Assembly (NCBI GenBank): GCA_041071465.1
Contig: CP163498.1
Span: 4,916,001-4,980,000 of the forward strand
Direction of reading: 5' to 3'
DNA from: Pseudomonas putida
Lineage (GTDB): Bacteria; Pseudomonadota; Gammaproteobacteria; Pseudomonadales; Pseudomonadaceae
Length of the DNA: 64,000 nt
In this document: piece after piece, positions 37,384-45,772 of the stretch
Position numbering within the stretch: the stretch's first letter is position 1
Layout of the letters: each line of letters begins with the position of its first letter
The notes under the pieces: generated by a model
Database searches by the model: none
What the model saw: only the letters and a program-made list of their open reading frames with translations
What the model was told of the DNA's origin: nothing
Translations under genes and position numbers: made by a program

Positions 37384-38829
37384 TTACTTCTGGGTCACAG
37401 TGGCCAGGTTCGCGCTGCCCAGCTGGGTGATGGTGGCGGTTTGGGCGATACCGCTCTGGTCGACGAACGCCTTGTTGCCCTGGCCTCCCTGGGTCACGTA
37501 GGCGACGTTGATGCTGTCAGTCTGTTTGATGGTGGCTTCGTTGCCGCTACCGTACAGCTGGTTGGTGTAGCTTTGGTTGGCGTAGCCGGACTGGTCGAGG
37601 GTGATGGAGTTGCCGGTGCCCTGGCTGTTGCCGTAGGCATAGTTGTCGGTACCGCGTTGGTCGGCGATCAGGATGTTGTCGGTGCCGTTCTGCTCGAAGT
37701 ACAGCTCGTTGTTGACGTCATCCTGCTTGGTCTGCATCTGGTTGCCTTTACCCGTCTGGGTCAGCGTGGCCATTTGGTCAGCGCCCTTCTGGGTCAGGTT
37801 GACGCCGTTGCCATTGCCCGTCTGGTTGATGGTGGCGTTCTGGTTGGTGCCGAACTGGCCGCCCATCTTGGCGCCTTTCCAGTTGCTGGCGGTGATGCTG
37901 TTGCCATTGCCTTTGGTGTTGATGGTCAGGTTGAGGTTTTCACCATTTTGGTAGGTGAAGTGCAGGTTGTTGTTGCCGGTCTGGGTGATGGTGGCGGTCG
38001 CGTTGTTGGTCTCGAACTGATCCGACCAGCTGGCGTTGGCATTGCCTTGCTGCGACAGGCTGACCTTGTTGCCGGTACCGAAGCTCTGGTCGATATAGCC
38101 TTCGTTCGCCTGGCCGGTCTGGGTCACGGAGGCCTGGCTACCGATCTGGTTGTCCTGCCACACCTCCACCGAGTTGCCGCCACCGTACTGGCCAATGCCG
38201 ATGGTGCCACCGGTGCCTTCACGCTGGTCGCCATAGGCCCAGTTGTCGTGGCCATCCTGGTAGACCTGAATGTCGCCATCGACATGGTTCAGGTGCTCGG
38301 CGGCGGCGTAGTTGTCCTGGCCGGTCTGGTTGACGGTGCTGCGGTTGTTGAGGCCACCGAAGGTTTGCTCGATGAAGGCCTCGTTGCGCTGGCCAGATTG
38401 CCAGGTGGTAGCTTTGCTGCCTTCCTGGCTGTCCTGCCACACCGTGGATTTGTTGCCTACGCCTTGCTGGGTTTGCAGCGACTCGTTGTTCAGCCCAACC
38501 GACTGGCTGGCGAAGGCGTCGTTGTAGCTGCCTGAAGCCTGCTGTTTGATCTGGCTGCCATTTTCGAACAACTGCTCGGCGTAGCCGGCATTGTACTGGC
38601 CAGTGGCGCTCTGCTGGATATCGCTGGTGCTTTCGGTCTGCACCGCCAGGTGGTTGTGGCCCTTGCCGGTCTGGTTCTGGGTGGCCGAGGCAAAGGAAGC
38701 CTGGGTCTGGGTGACTTCGGCGATGTTTTCCTTGCCGTCCTGAGTCTGGGACGAGGTGCTGTCAGCAGCCATGGCCTGACCTGCGAGGGCCAGGACGATA
38801 GCGGCACTTAACGGAGCGAGCTTGTACAT
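37384..38829 (-). CDS. csgA: Major curlin subunit CsgA-like, long repeat form
   Basis: 481-residue secreted amyloid subunit, about three times the length of E. coli CsgA. The signal peptide is MYKLAPLSAAIVLALAGQAM. The mature part is built from many curlin repeats of about 20-23 residues, each with Gln/Asn ladders such as VTQTGQANEGYIDQSFGTGN, INQTGNGNGVNLTQKG and ITQLGSANLATVTQK. Export across the outer membrane would need CsgG and helpers, which are not in this window. It is the last gene of a tight four-gene operon, 16 bases after csgB, and is followed by a strong terminator. Confidence 0.9.
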   Translation of the reverse strand: MYKLAPLSAAIVLALAGQAMAADSTSSQTQDGKENIAEVTQTQASFASATQNQTGKGHNHLAVQTESTSDIQQSATGQYNAGYAEQLFENGSQIKQQASGSYNDAFASQSVGLNNESLQTQQGVGNKSTVWQDSQEGSKATTWQSGQRNEAFIEQTFGGLNNRSTVNQTGQDNYAAAEHLNHVDGDIQVYQDGHDNWAYGDQREGTGGTIGIGQYGGGNSVEVWQDNQIGSQASVTQTGQANEGYIDQSFGTGNKVSLSQQGNANASWSDQFETNNATATITQTGNNNLHFTYQNGENLNLTINTKGNGNSITASNWKGAKMGGQFGTNQNATINQTGNGNGVNLTQKGADQMATLTQTGKGNQMQTKQDDVNNELYFEQNGTDNILIADQRGTDNYAYGNSQGTGNSITLDQSGYANQSYTNQLYGSGNEATIKQTDSINVAYVTQGGQGNKAFVDQSGIAQTATITQLGSANLATVTQK

Positions 38830-38845
38830 GGTGGTGCCTCCAGGT

Positions 38846-39319
38846 CTATCGGTATTGGGTGATCTGAACATGCTGGCCATTGCCGGCCTGGGTCACGGAG
38901 CTGTTGAGGCCCGAGCCGGACTGCACGATGCTGGCGCTGTTGTCGTTGCCGATCTGCTCGATGGCAGCGCTGTTGCTGCTGCCGCTTTGGCGGATCGACG
39001 CGCTGTTGCCATTTCCCTGTTGGCTGATGCTGGCCATCAGGTCACTACCTTCTTGCAGGATGTACGCTTCTTGCGCACCACCGGCCTGGACGATGCGGCC
39101 CAACAGGGCCTGACCGTTCTGGTCGAGGGCGGCGCGGTTGCCCGACCCTTGCTGTTCGATCACCGCAGCCTGACCGGCACCGACCGGTAGCAGGCGGATG
39201 ATCACCGGGTCACCTAGGTCGTTGCCGGGCGCAAGGTCGGCATTGTCCATCAGGTCATCGGCCCAGCTGGCCTGGCCCGCCAGGGCCAGGCTGAACAGCA
39301 GTGGATACAGGCGTTTCAT
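38846..39319 (-). CDS. csgB: Minor curlin/nucleator CsgB-like
   Basis: 157-residue secreted curlin with signal peptide MKRLYPLLFSLALAGQASWA and about five repeats (ISQQGNGNSASIRQSGSSN, IEQIGNDNSASIVQSG, VTQAGNGQHVQITQYR). The small size, the position before csgA and the less regular first repeats suggest the nucleator CsgB, which seeds CsgA polymerisation on the surface. It lies 16 bases after the 743-residue secreted protein gene and 16 bases before csgA. Confidence 0.88.
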   Translation of the reverse strand: MKRLYPLLFSLALAGQASWADDLMDNADLAPGNDLGDPVIIRLLPVGAGQAAVIEQQGSGNRAALDQNGQALLGRIVQAGGAQEAYILQEGSDLMASISQQGNGNSASIRQSGSSNSAAIEQIGNDNSASIVQSGSGLNSSVTQAGNGQHVQITQYR

Positions 39320-39335
39320 GGCGTTTCCCCCGCCT

Positions 39336-41567
39336 TTACTGCACAACCACGTTGACGGTGCGGGTGGTACCCGGGCTGGTGGTGATGGTTGCCGTCGGCG
39401 CGGCGGTCGGGATGATCGTGGTGCTGTTGCTCACTGCCAGACGCCAGCGGCCGTTCACCGGCACCGTGGCGGTACCCAGCGTCTGTACGCCGGTGGTGGT
39501 GGTGACCCGGACGGTGACAACGTTGCCCGTGGTTACCGACGAGGTACCGCTGATATCCCAGTTGTACCGGTTGTTGGAGCGCGCCGTGACGGTGGCTGCC
39601 GTGACCGCGAAGGTTTCGGCGGCAGGCCGTGGCGATACGTTGACGGTGACCGTGCCTGGGGTAGACAGCGCCCCCAGAGAGTCACGGGCCTGGTAGGTGA
39701 AGGTGGTGGTGAAGGCCGTGGTCACCGTGGCCGGTGGGGTGTAGGTGACCGTGGTGCCGTCGGTGCTGACTGTGCCTCGGCCGGCAGCCGGTTGGGTGAC
39801 GCCAGCAACGGCCAGCGGTACGTTGCCTTCTGGATCGGTGTCGTTGGCCAGCACGTTGATGGTCAATGGCACGCCCAGGGTGGCAACGGTTTCCGGGTTG
39901 GCAGTCGGTGCCTGGTTAGGCGCGACGTTGATGGTGACCGTGGCCGGTTCCGACTTCAGCCCCTTGGCGTCCACCGCCCGGTAACTGAAGGTGGCCACCA
40001 GCGGTTGCGTGGCCCCGGCTGGCGGGGTGTAGGTCACCGAGGTGGTACCGTTGAGCACCACGCCGCCAAGGCCGGTTCCAGGCTGGGTCAGGTCGCTGAT
40101 GGTCAGCGGAACGTTACCGTCCGGGTCGCTGTCGTTTTGCAGCAGGTTCAGGGTAATCGGCACACCGACACTGGTGCTGCCAACGTCGGCCTGGGCCAGC
40201 GGTGGCTGGTTGGCCGCCTCGACCGGTGCGTTGCCGACCACGATCACCGGCTCCACGTCGCTACCCCCATGGGCAGACTTGACCGTAACGGTGGCTGGCG
40301 GTTGCGCCACATCGTTGACCGTGAGGCTTTGCAGCGTGCCCGATTTGGACAGGCGGCCATAGCCTTGGGCGAGCATGTCGGGGATGGTGACCTCGTCACT
40401 CGACCTGGCCTCGATCAGCAGGCGCTTGTTGGCCCAGTCATAGCGCGCGGTGCTGACCTTGACCACGTCGGTGAGCTTGCTTGACAGCGCGGTCGGCTGG
40501 GTGCCGGCGGCACTGTTGCTGGCGGTGACCACCACTACCGCCGGCGGCACGGCCTGGCTGAGCTGCTGGCTGAAGAACAGGCCATTGTTGTCCGCCGTCA
40601 GGTTGAACTGGCAGGGCGAAGGCGGCGTGCCGATAAGCGCCAGGCCATTGCGCATGCACAGGCTGGCCTCTTTCGGGGCCTTGGCGAACACTTCCACGCG
40701 GGTGCCGCTGCCGTTGCGCGAGTAGGTGGCGCGCTCCAGGGTGACCGGGGTTTGCGCGCGTTGGTCCAGCACCTTGCCCGAGACAGTGAACAACGCAGTC
40801 TCGATGCGACCGGGCGGGCCGTCGATGCGGATGAAGTTGGTATTGAACGGGCTGCCCACCACGGCTTCTGGGCGGTTCGGGTCACCAATGAAGGTTTCGG
40901 TGGCGCCGGTGTCCGGGTTGACTTCGGTGTAAGGCCCGCCAACCCCTCGCAGCCATGGCCCGAGTGCGCCGTTGAGCGCCCCGGTGAAGTTCCCCGGCGC
41001 ACCGATACCGATGTCGCGGGTAATGTTGATCGCTCGCCGACCGGGCGAGGTGACGTTGACGGTTTCGACACCGTAAGGGTGCGTAATGGTGTACACACCT
41101 GCGCGGGGTACCGATACACGAATACGGATGCGGGCGAAGCTCTGCTGGTCGCCGTCCACCGGGTTTTCGGCGGCAAAGGCCGCTTCCAGGCCTGCGACAT
41201 AGGCATCCAGTTCATAGCCGCTGTTACCCACGGCAGGGATGGTGGCCTCGGCCAGGAACCAGAACATCTCAGGCGGCCAGTTGTCCGGGAACACCAGCGG
41301 CAGCGCATCGTCGTAGATGCCGGGTTCCGGCAGCAGGGTGCACATGTAGGACGGTGCGGCCGGGGTGCCGGGTACGCGGGTACTGGTGGCACGTGACTGG
41401 CACAGCTCCAGGGACTGGTTCAGGCCGTCCTTGTACCACATCGGGTAGCCACCGGTGGCGAAGGTGTAGGGCCCTGGGTCCACTTCAGACAACGCGGCAA
41501 AGGCAGCGCTGGTAACGGTGAGGGAAAAACCGGCGGCGAACAGCGCACGGCGCGACCAAGTGTTCAT
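39336..41567 (-). CDS. Curli-operon secreted protein with cadherin-like (tandem-95) repeats
   Basis: 743-residue exported protein of unknown function. The signal peptide MNTWSRRALFAAGFSLTVTS is followed by a domain of about 370 residues shared with the next gene upstream (SYMCTLLPEPGIYDDALPLV; YTITHPYGVETVNV; GRRAINITRDIGIGAPGNFT). Then come two cadherin/VCBS-like repeats with NDSDPDGNVPLTI and NDTDPEGNVPLAV, and a C-terminal beta-rich segment. The cadherin-like repeats carry DxD-type calcium motifs. It sits 16 bases upstream of csgB and 32 bases after its paralogue, so it is co-expressed with curli. Adhesion, fibre anchoring or matrix cross-linking are reasonable guesses. Confidence 0.8.
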   Translation of the reverse strand: MNTWSRRALFAAGFSLTVTSAAFAALSEVDPGPYTFATGGYPMWYKDGLNQSLELCQSRATSTRVPGTPAAPSYMCTLLPEPGIYDDALPLVFPDNWPPEMFWFLAEATIPAVGNSGYELDAYVAGLEAAFAAENPVDGDQQSFARIRIRVSVPRAGVYTITHPYGVETVNVTSPGRRAINITRDIGIGAPGNFTGALNGALGPWLRGVGGPYTEVNPDTGATETFIGDPNRPEAVVGSPFNTNFIRIDGPPGRIETALFTVSGKVLDQRAQTPVTLERATYSRNGSGTRVEVFAKAPKEASLCMRNGLALIGTPPSPCQFNLTADNNGLFFSQQLSQAVPPAVVVVTASNSAAGTQPTALSSKLTDVVKVSTARYDWANKRLLIEARSSDEVTIPDMLAQGYGRLSKSGTLQSLTVNDVAQPPATVTVKSAHGGSDVEPVIVVGNAPVEAANQPPLAQADVGSTSVGVPITLNLLQNDSDPDGNVPLTISDLTQPGTGLGGVVLNGTTSVTYTPPAGATQPLVATFSYRAVDAKGLKSEPATVTINVAPNQAPTANPETVATLGVPLTINVLANDTDPEGNVPLAVAGVTQPAAGRGTVSTDGTTVTYTPPATVTTAFTTTFTYQARDSLGALSTPGTVTVNVSPRPAAETFAVTAATVTARSNNRYNWDISGTSSVTTGNVVTVRVTTTTGVQTLGTATVPVNGRWRLAVSNSTTIIPTAAPTATITTSPGTTRTVNVVVQ

Positions 41568-41599
41568 GCTGCCTCCTTGAAGGCTGAGCCTTTGTCTGT

Positions 41600-42928
41600 T
41601 CATGGCACCAGCACCACGTCTTCGGTATCGCTACCCCCATTGGCGCTGGTGACCTGCACCTTGGCCGGCGGGATGGGTGAGACGGTCATGCTCAACGTCT
41701 TCACCGCGCCGTTGCCGCCAAGGTTGCCGATCAACGTACCGTTGCCGGTATGGGCGGTGAGCACGGGTGGGGTGGTTTCGTCGCTGGTGCTGGCCACCAA
41801 GGTCAGCTCGCCGGTGGACAGCCGGTACTGGGCCTGGGTGATGGTGACCAGGTCGGTCAGCGGCACGTTATGGGTGGTCAGGCTGCTGGTCGGAATCGCC
41901 ACGCTGTTGTCGGCGGTGAGTGTCAGGAGGGTGCCGGCCGCCGGGTTCAGCGCCGATTGGGCGTACCAGGCGCCGGTGCCGTTGGCCTCGGTGAGGCTCA
42001 GGTTGGGGGTCTGGCTGGTCAGGGTTACGCTGGCAGGCGGCGGCGGGGCCATCACGAAGATGTCCTGCTGGGCACGCAGGTCGCCATTCTCGGTATGCCG
42101 CGAGTAGGTGCTGCGCTGTGGCATCAGCGGGGTAGGCAGGGCGACAGTCGAGAGCTTGCCGGAGATTGCGAAAAGTTCGGTACGCAGGTCGATGCCGCCA
42201 GGGCCTTCGATGCGGACGAAGTTGGTGTTGAACGGGCTGCCGGTTACCCGTTCTTCCAGGTTCGGGTCGCCGATGAAGCGTTCGTTACCTTCGGTGTAGG
42301 GGCCGTTGACACTGCGCAGGAACGGCCCGACATCGCCCTTCAGCGCACCGGTGAAGTCGCCTGCGCCGGCAATGCCGATGTCGCGGGTCATGTTGATCGC
42401 ACGGCGCCCTGCGGCGGGGACATCGAACACTTCAACGCCGTAGGGGTGGGTGACCACGTAGGTGCCGGCGGTAGGGACATCAACCCGGATACGCACCCGG
42501 GCGAAGCTGACTTGGTCACCCTCTACCGGCTCTTCGGCGGCGAATGCCGCTTCGATTGCCGTGCCGTAGCTGAGGTTGATGCCGCGGGCGGCGTCGGCGA
42601 TGGCGGCGTCGGCAGTGAACCAGAATGCCTCGTCAGGGAAGTTGGTGGGGAAGACGATGGGTTGGGTATCGTCGAACACACCGGGCGTAGGCAGCAACGT
42701 GCACATGTACGACGGTGCGCCGGGTGCGCCGGCGACCCGAGAGCTGACGGCTTTGGTCAGACACAGGTCGAGGGTACGACCGTGGCTGTCCTGGTACCAG
42801 GCAGGGAAGCCGCCGTTGGCGGGGACGTAGGCGCCTGGATCGACAGCATTCAGTGCAGCCTGCGCCGGAAGCTGGAGCATGCCGGCGAAAATCGCCACTG
42901 CCAGCGGGTGGGGTATCGGTCGGTGCAT
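41600..42928 (-). CDS. Curli-operon secreted protein, paralogue of the neighbouring long protein
   Basis: 442-residue exported protein; the signal peptide begins MHRPIPHPLAVAIFAGMLQL. The mature protein aligns along its length with the N-terminal part of the next gene's product: LNAVDPGAYVPANGGFPAWY against LSEVDPGPYTFATGGYPMWY, SYMCTLLPTPGVFDDTQPIV, VTHPYGVEVFDVPAAGRRAI. It lacks the cadherin-like repeats. Two conserved cysteines (LDLCLTKAV, SYMCTLL) could form a disulfide. It is the first gene of the four-gene curli operon, with a 310-base non-coding region upstream. I do not recognise the family. Confidence 0.78.
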   Translation of the reverse strand: MHRPIPHPLAVAIFAGMLQLPAQAALNAVDPGAYVPANGGFPAWYQDSHGRTLDLCLTKAVSSRVAGAPGAPSYMCTLLPTPGVFDDTQPIVFPTNFPDEAFWFTADAAIADAARGINLSYGTAIEAAFAAEEPVEGDQVSFARVRIRVDVPTAGTYVVTHPYGVEVFDVPAAGRRAINMTRDIGIAGAGDFTGALKGDVGPFLRSVNGPYTEGNERFIGDPNLEERVTGSPFNTNFVRIEGPGGIDLRTELFAISGKLSTVALPTPLMPQRSTYSRHTENGDLRAQQDIFVMAPPPPASVTLTSQTPNLSLTEANGTGAWYAQSALNPAAGTLLTLTADNSVAIPTSSLTTHNVPLTDLVTITQAQYRLSTGELTLVASTSDETTPPVLTAHTGNGTLIGNLGGNGAVKTLSMTVSPIPPAKVQVTSANGGSDTEDVVLVP

Positions 42929-43238
42929 GAGTCAATTCCTCCTGCAAACGGGCCCATGGACTTGGGGCGTCTGGGAGGAGATCGGCAAGAGCTGTGCCAA
43001 CAGTTGAATATTGCGTTGCAGGCCTTGTGGCGCAGGGGGTGGAGGTTTTCAGCAGGAGGGTTCACAAGCGGCCGGCGGTGGGCAGCGTTCCCCCAAGGTT
43101 GGGGATTGGGGGCAAGTAATTCCAACCCAGTTTTCGCACCCCCGCCATGCCAAGGCGAGCACCGGACCTGTGTGAGCAGCACAAGGCTGCTCCAGGGCTA
43201 GCTTGGGTGATGGTGCAAACCCGCCGCTGCCACAGGTA
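42929..43238. other. 310-base intergenic region upstream of the curli operon
   Basis: No gene is seen here. It should carry the promoter for the minus-strand curli operon. It contains a small palindromic tract CCCCCAAGGTTGGGG (43090-43104), followed at once by ATTGGGGG, and the 3' end of the convergent-free PAP2 gene lies just beyond. No CsgD-like box or sigma-54 site was recognised by eye. Confidence 0.5.
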
Positions 43239-44057
43239 CTACGCGAAGTCTGCCGTCTGGGTACTAACGGCTTCAGGACTGTGTTCAGGCGCCTGCAACG
43301 CGATGCGTCCATAGAAAAACAATGCCGTTGCCCAGGTTGTCAGCCAGACAAAGATCCCAGCCCAGAAGGTATGGGACATATAGTGCCAACCCTGCAGCAC
43401 CCGGGTAGTGCCGTACACGAACCCGATCAACAAAATAGCCACCAGCAACTTGCGTGCATGCGCCCAGCGGTGACGAAGTGCAACGAAATACAGCGCCAAC
43501 AAGGTAAACCCGCTGGAAGCATGGCCACCCGGCCAGCAACGGCCATCGCCGGCCTTGCTCCACAAGGAAAAGTTTTCGAACCATTCGACCCGGGCGTGCG
43601 AGCCGCCATACAGCGTGGTTTCCACGGGGCAATACACGCTGGTGTGGCTTTTCAGGTAATGAATCACGGTTGTGCTCAGCGCAAACGCCACCACAATAAA
43701 CAGCAAGTCGCGGCGGTGTTGGGTGGTAAAACGCAGCACCGGGGCGATTCGGGCCTTTTCCAACACCCGGGTCAGGCCCCCTTGAGGGCGGTTGGCCAGG
43801 CGCGGCCAGATGAACGACAGCAGGCTGCCGATGACGGCCAGCTCACCCGTCCAGTCCGGCAGGATGCGCGGCCATTTGTGCGTGGCTTTCTCGAACCACT
43901 GGTTGTGCAGCAGCGGGAACTGCCCAGTGGCCGGGTCGAGCAGCAGGTTGCTGATCCAGCGATCGAGCTCCGTGAGGTCGAATGCCATGAACACGATGGC
44001 GGCCAGCAACAGCGGCAGCAGCAGGTTGTTGCGGTAGAAGGTGGCGCGGGAGGGCAT
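43239..44057 (-). CDS. PAP2-family membrane phosphatase
   Basis: 272-residue membrane phosphatase of the PAP2 fold. About six hydrophobic helices are visible. The phosphatase motifs appear as KSHTSVYCPVE (motif 1), WPGGHASSGF (motif 2, usual PSGH replaced by PGGH) and TRVLQGWHYMSHTFWAG (motif 3, second His followed by a HT tail as in LpxT/YeiU-like enzymes). Such enzymes dephosphorylate undecaprenyl diphosphate or lipid A. It is the second gene of a pair with the Ais-like phosphatase, 2 bases apart, which points to lipid A or LPS phosphate editing. Confidence 0.85.
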   Translation of the reverse strand: MPSRATFYRNNLLLPLLLAAIVFMAFDLTELDRWISNLLLDPATGQFPLLHNQWFEKATHKWPRILPDWTGELAVIGSLLSFIWPRLANRPQGGLTRVLEKARIAPVLRFTTQHRRDLLFIVVAFALSTTVIHYLKSHTSVYCPVETTLYGGSHARVEWFENFSLWSKAGDGRCWPGGHASSGFTLLALYFVALRHRWAHARKLLVAILLIGFVYGTTRVLQGWHYMSHTFWAGIFVWLTTWATALFFYGRIALQAPEHSPEAVSTQTADFA

Positions 44058-44059
44058 GT

Positions 44060-44749
44060 TCAGAGTTCCTTGGCTTCAACGAGTTTGCGCCATTCACTGG
44101 CTGCTATCTGGCCCAGCATTTTCGCCTTGCCATCGCTGCCCTGGGTAATGAACAGGGCGCTGGCATAGCTGTTGGACATCGCGCTTGAGGGCACTTCTAG
44201 CGCCTGTTCCAGCCGCTCCATGCAGCCGCTGTGGCTGACCAGCACGAGGTTGTGGCCGTTTCGCTTGAGCGCCAGGGCGTTTTCGGCAAAGTCGCCGTCA
44301 CACTGATTAAGCCAGTCTTGCGTGGCAATGGTTTTACCGAACATGGCGTGTGCGGTCTGCCGGGTGCGCACCTCCGGGCTGGCCCAGACATCGGCTGCGC
44401 TCAGGCCGAGGTGTTGCAGGCCGAGGCCTACATTGGCCGCCACCTGGCTGCCCGCGACCGTGATACCGCTGGGGTCACCCAGGCAGGCACCGCTGGAGCG
44501 GTCGCAGCGTTCAGCATGGCGCAGCACCACAATCACCGAGCCTTTCGCCCAGGCGGCCTCGAGCCCGCTGCGTTGCAGGTGATGCGGGTTGCCCAGGTTT
44601 GGGATGGCCATGTGGGCATGCGCCCAGGCTGCTGCCGCGCCCAGCACGAACAGCATGCACAGGACTGCCAATTGCGCCGCACCCCAAGGCAGTCGGTATA
44701 CCTGCGCAAGCCGTGAGGCGGGGGATTTGTCGATAACGCCTTGCAGCAT
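44060..44749 (-). CDS. Ais/PmrG-like histidine phosphatase
   Basis: 229-residue histidine phosphatase with an N-terminal membrane anchor (LAVLCMLFVLGAAAAWAHAH). The active-site motif VVLRHAERCDRSSGACLGD matches E. coli Ais (RHAERCDRS), the LPS core heptose(II) phosphate phosphatase; the second histidine is in LVLVSHSGCMERL. Start ATG 44749 is chosen because GGAG stands 8 bases before it. It overlaps nearly directly with the PAP2 gene. In enterobacteria ais is next to polymyxin-resistance genes; here no arn or eptA gene is adjacent. Confidence 0.82.
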   Translation of the reverse strand: MLQGVIDKSPASRLAQVYRLPWGAAQLAVLCMLFVLGAAAAWAHAHMAIPNLGNPHHLQRSGLEAAWAKGSVIVVLRHAERCDRSSGACLGDPSGITVAGSQVAANVGLGLQHLGLSAADVWASPEVRTRQTAHAMFGKTIATQDWLNQCDGDFAENALALKRNGHNLVLVSHSGCMERLEQALEVPSSAMSNSYASALFITQGSDGKAKMLGQIAASEWRKLVEAKEL

Positions 44750-44889
44750 ATTGCCACTCCAGTCAGCTCGCTCCATACGAGAGCGTCGGCACTGTAGGCG
44801 GTGGAATGTCGGCAGAGAGTGAGGCAGGTGTGAAAAAAGCCTTATCGGACAGCCGTACGGGGGTGGCTTGAGCTGTGATAAGTCAAGTA

Positions 44890-44903
44890 TGAAACCGGTT
44901 TCA
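44890..44903. promoter_or_regulatory. PtxS operator upstream of gluconate dehydrogenase
   Basis: TGAAACCGGTTTCA, a perfect 14-base palindrome identical to the published PtxS operator. It lies about 120 bases before the gluconate dehydrogenase operon. The same palindrome recurs at 48992 and 50094. Confidence 0.9.
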
Positions 44904-45022
44904 AAACATTTCTGAACGCGCTAGATTATTCGGCTGTCTTCTTGATGGCCTATCAAGATCACCCCCTAAAGAAATCAGATGGCGCTTTCCAAGGCCGCCG
45001 CACAGCCGAATGAGGACTTCCA

Positions 45023-45769
45023 ATGCCTGAGCATGCCCCAGACAACCCGCGCAGGGATTTTCTGCGCAAGACCTTGACCCTGATCCCTGTCGTTACCGTG
45101 GCCAGCACAGGGCTGGGCGTGGGCGCCAGCCAGCTGCTTGCGGCCCCGCAAGCGCATCAGCAACCCAACGTGCCGGCCACGCCACCCGCGGGCGACTATC
45201 AGCCGACGTTCTTCAGCGCCGAAGAGTGGGCTTTTGTCCAAGCTGCCGTGTCGCGCATCATCCCGGCCGATGAACTTGGCCCCGGCGCACTCGAAGCCGG
45301 CGCCGCCGAATTCATCGACCGGCAGATGAACACTCCCTATGCGACGGGTGCACAGTGGTACATGCAAGGCCCGTTCAACGCCGACGCGGCGCCCGAGCTG
45401 GGCTATCAGCTACAGCTCAGCCCACAACAGATCTACCGCCTGGGCATCGCTGCCGTGGACGGCTGGTGCAAAACCAACGGCGGGCAGCCTTTTGCTGCGC
45501 AAGATAGCGCTACCCGAGACCGTATTCTCAGCAAGGTCGAGGCAGGTGAGCTGGTGTTCGATACCGTTCCGGCCAAGGTGTTCTTCAGCTTGCTGGTGCA
45601 AAACACCCGTGAAGGGTTCTTCTGCGACCCGATCCATGGTGGCAACAAAGGCATGGTCGGCTGGACCCAGATTGGTTTCCCCGGCGCCCGCGCCGACTTC
45701 ATGGACTGGGTCGAGCGCAACGAGCCTTACCCGTTTCCGGCTGTATCGATTCGCGGCAAGAGGGCTTGA
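45023..45769 (+). CDS. Gluconate 2-dehydrogenase subunit 3 (gamma)
   Basis: 248-residue small subunit of membrane-bound gluconate 2-dehydrogenase. The N-terminus carries a twin-arginine signal (NPRRDFLRKTLTLIPVVTVA), so the flavoprotein is probably exported folded with it. The domain is the gluconate dehydrogenase subunit 3 family (FFSAEEWAFVQAAVSRIIPA; NTREGFFCDPIHGGNKGMVG). It is the first gene of the operon gamma, flavoprotein, cytochrome c, with 3 bases before the next gene, under a PtxS operator. The enzyme oxidises gluconate to 2-ketogluconate on the periplasmic side. Confidence 0.94.
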   Translation: MPEHAPDNPRRDFLRKTLTLIPVVTVASTGLGVGASQLLAAPQAHQQPNVPATPPAGDYQPTFFSAEEWAFVQAAVSRIIPADELGPGALEAGAAEFIDRQMNTPYATGAQWYMQGPFNADAAPELGYQLQLSPQQIYRLGIAAVDGWCKTNGGQPFAAQDSATRDRILSKVEAGELVFDTVPAKVFFSLLVQNTREGFFCDPIHGGNKGMVGWTQIGFPGARADFMDWVERNEPYPFPAVSIRGKRA

Positions 45770-45772
45770 AGC

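Noticed and set aside
37006..38535. 509-codon open frame on plus, opposite csgA
   Set aside because: Its repeats are mirror images of the curlin repeats on the minus strand; csgA has a signal peptide, terminator and operon context.
37384..38829. Repeats in this stretch considered as a CRISPR or satellite array
   Set aside because: The periodicity is at the protein level (curlin repeats) with varied DNA and no fixed repeat-spacer structure.
42929..43238. CsgD-type promoter box for the curli operon
   Set aside because: Only a GC-rich palindrome was seen; it does not match a known curli activator site closely enough.
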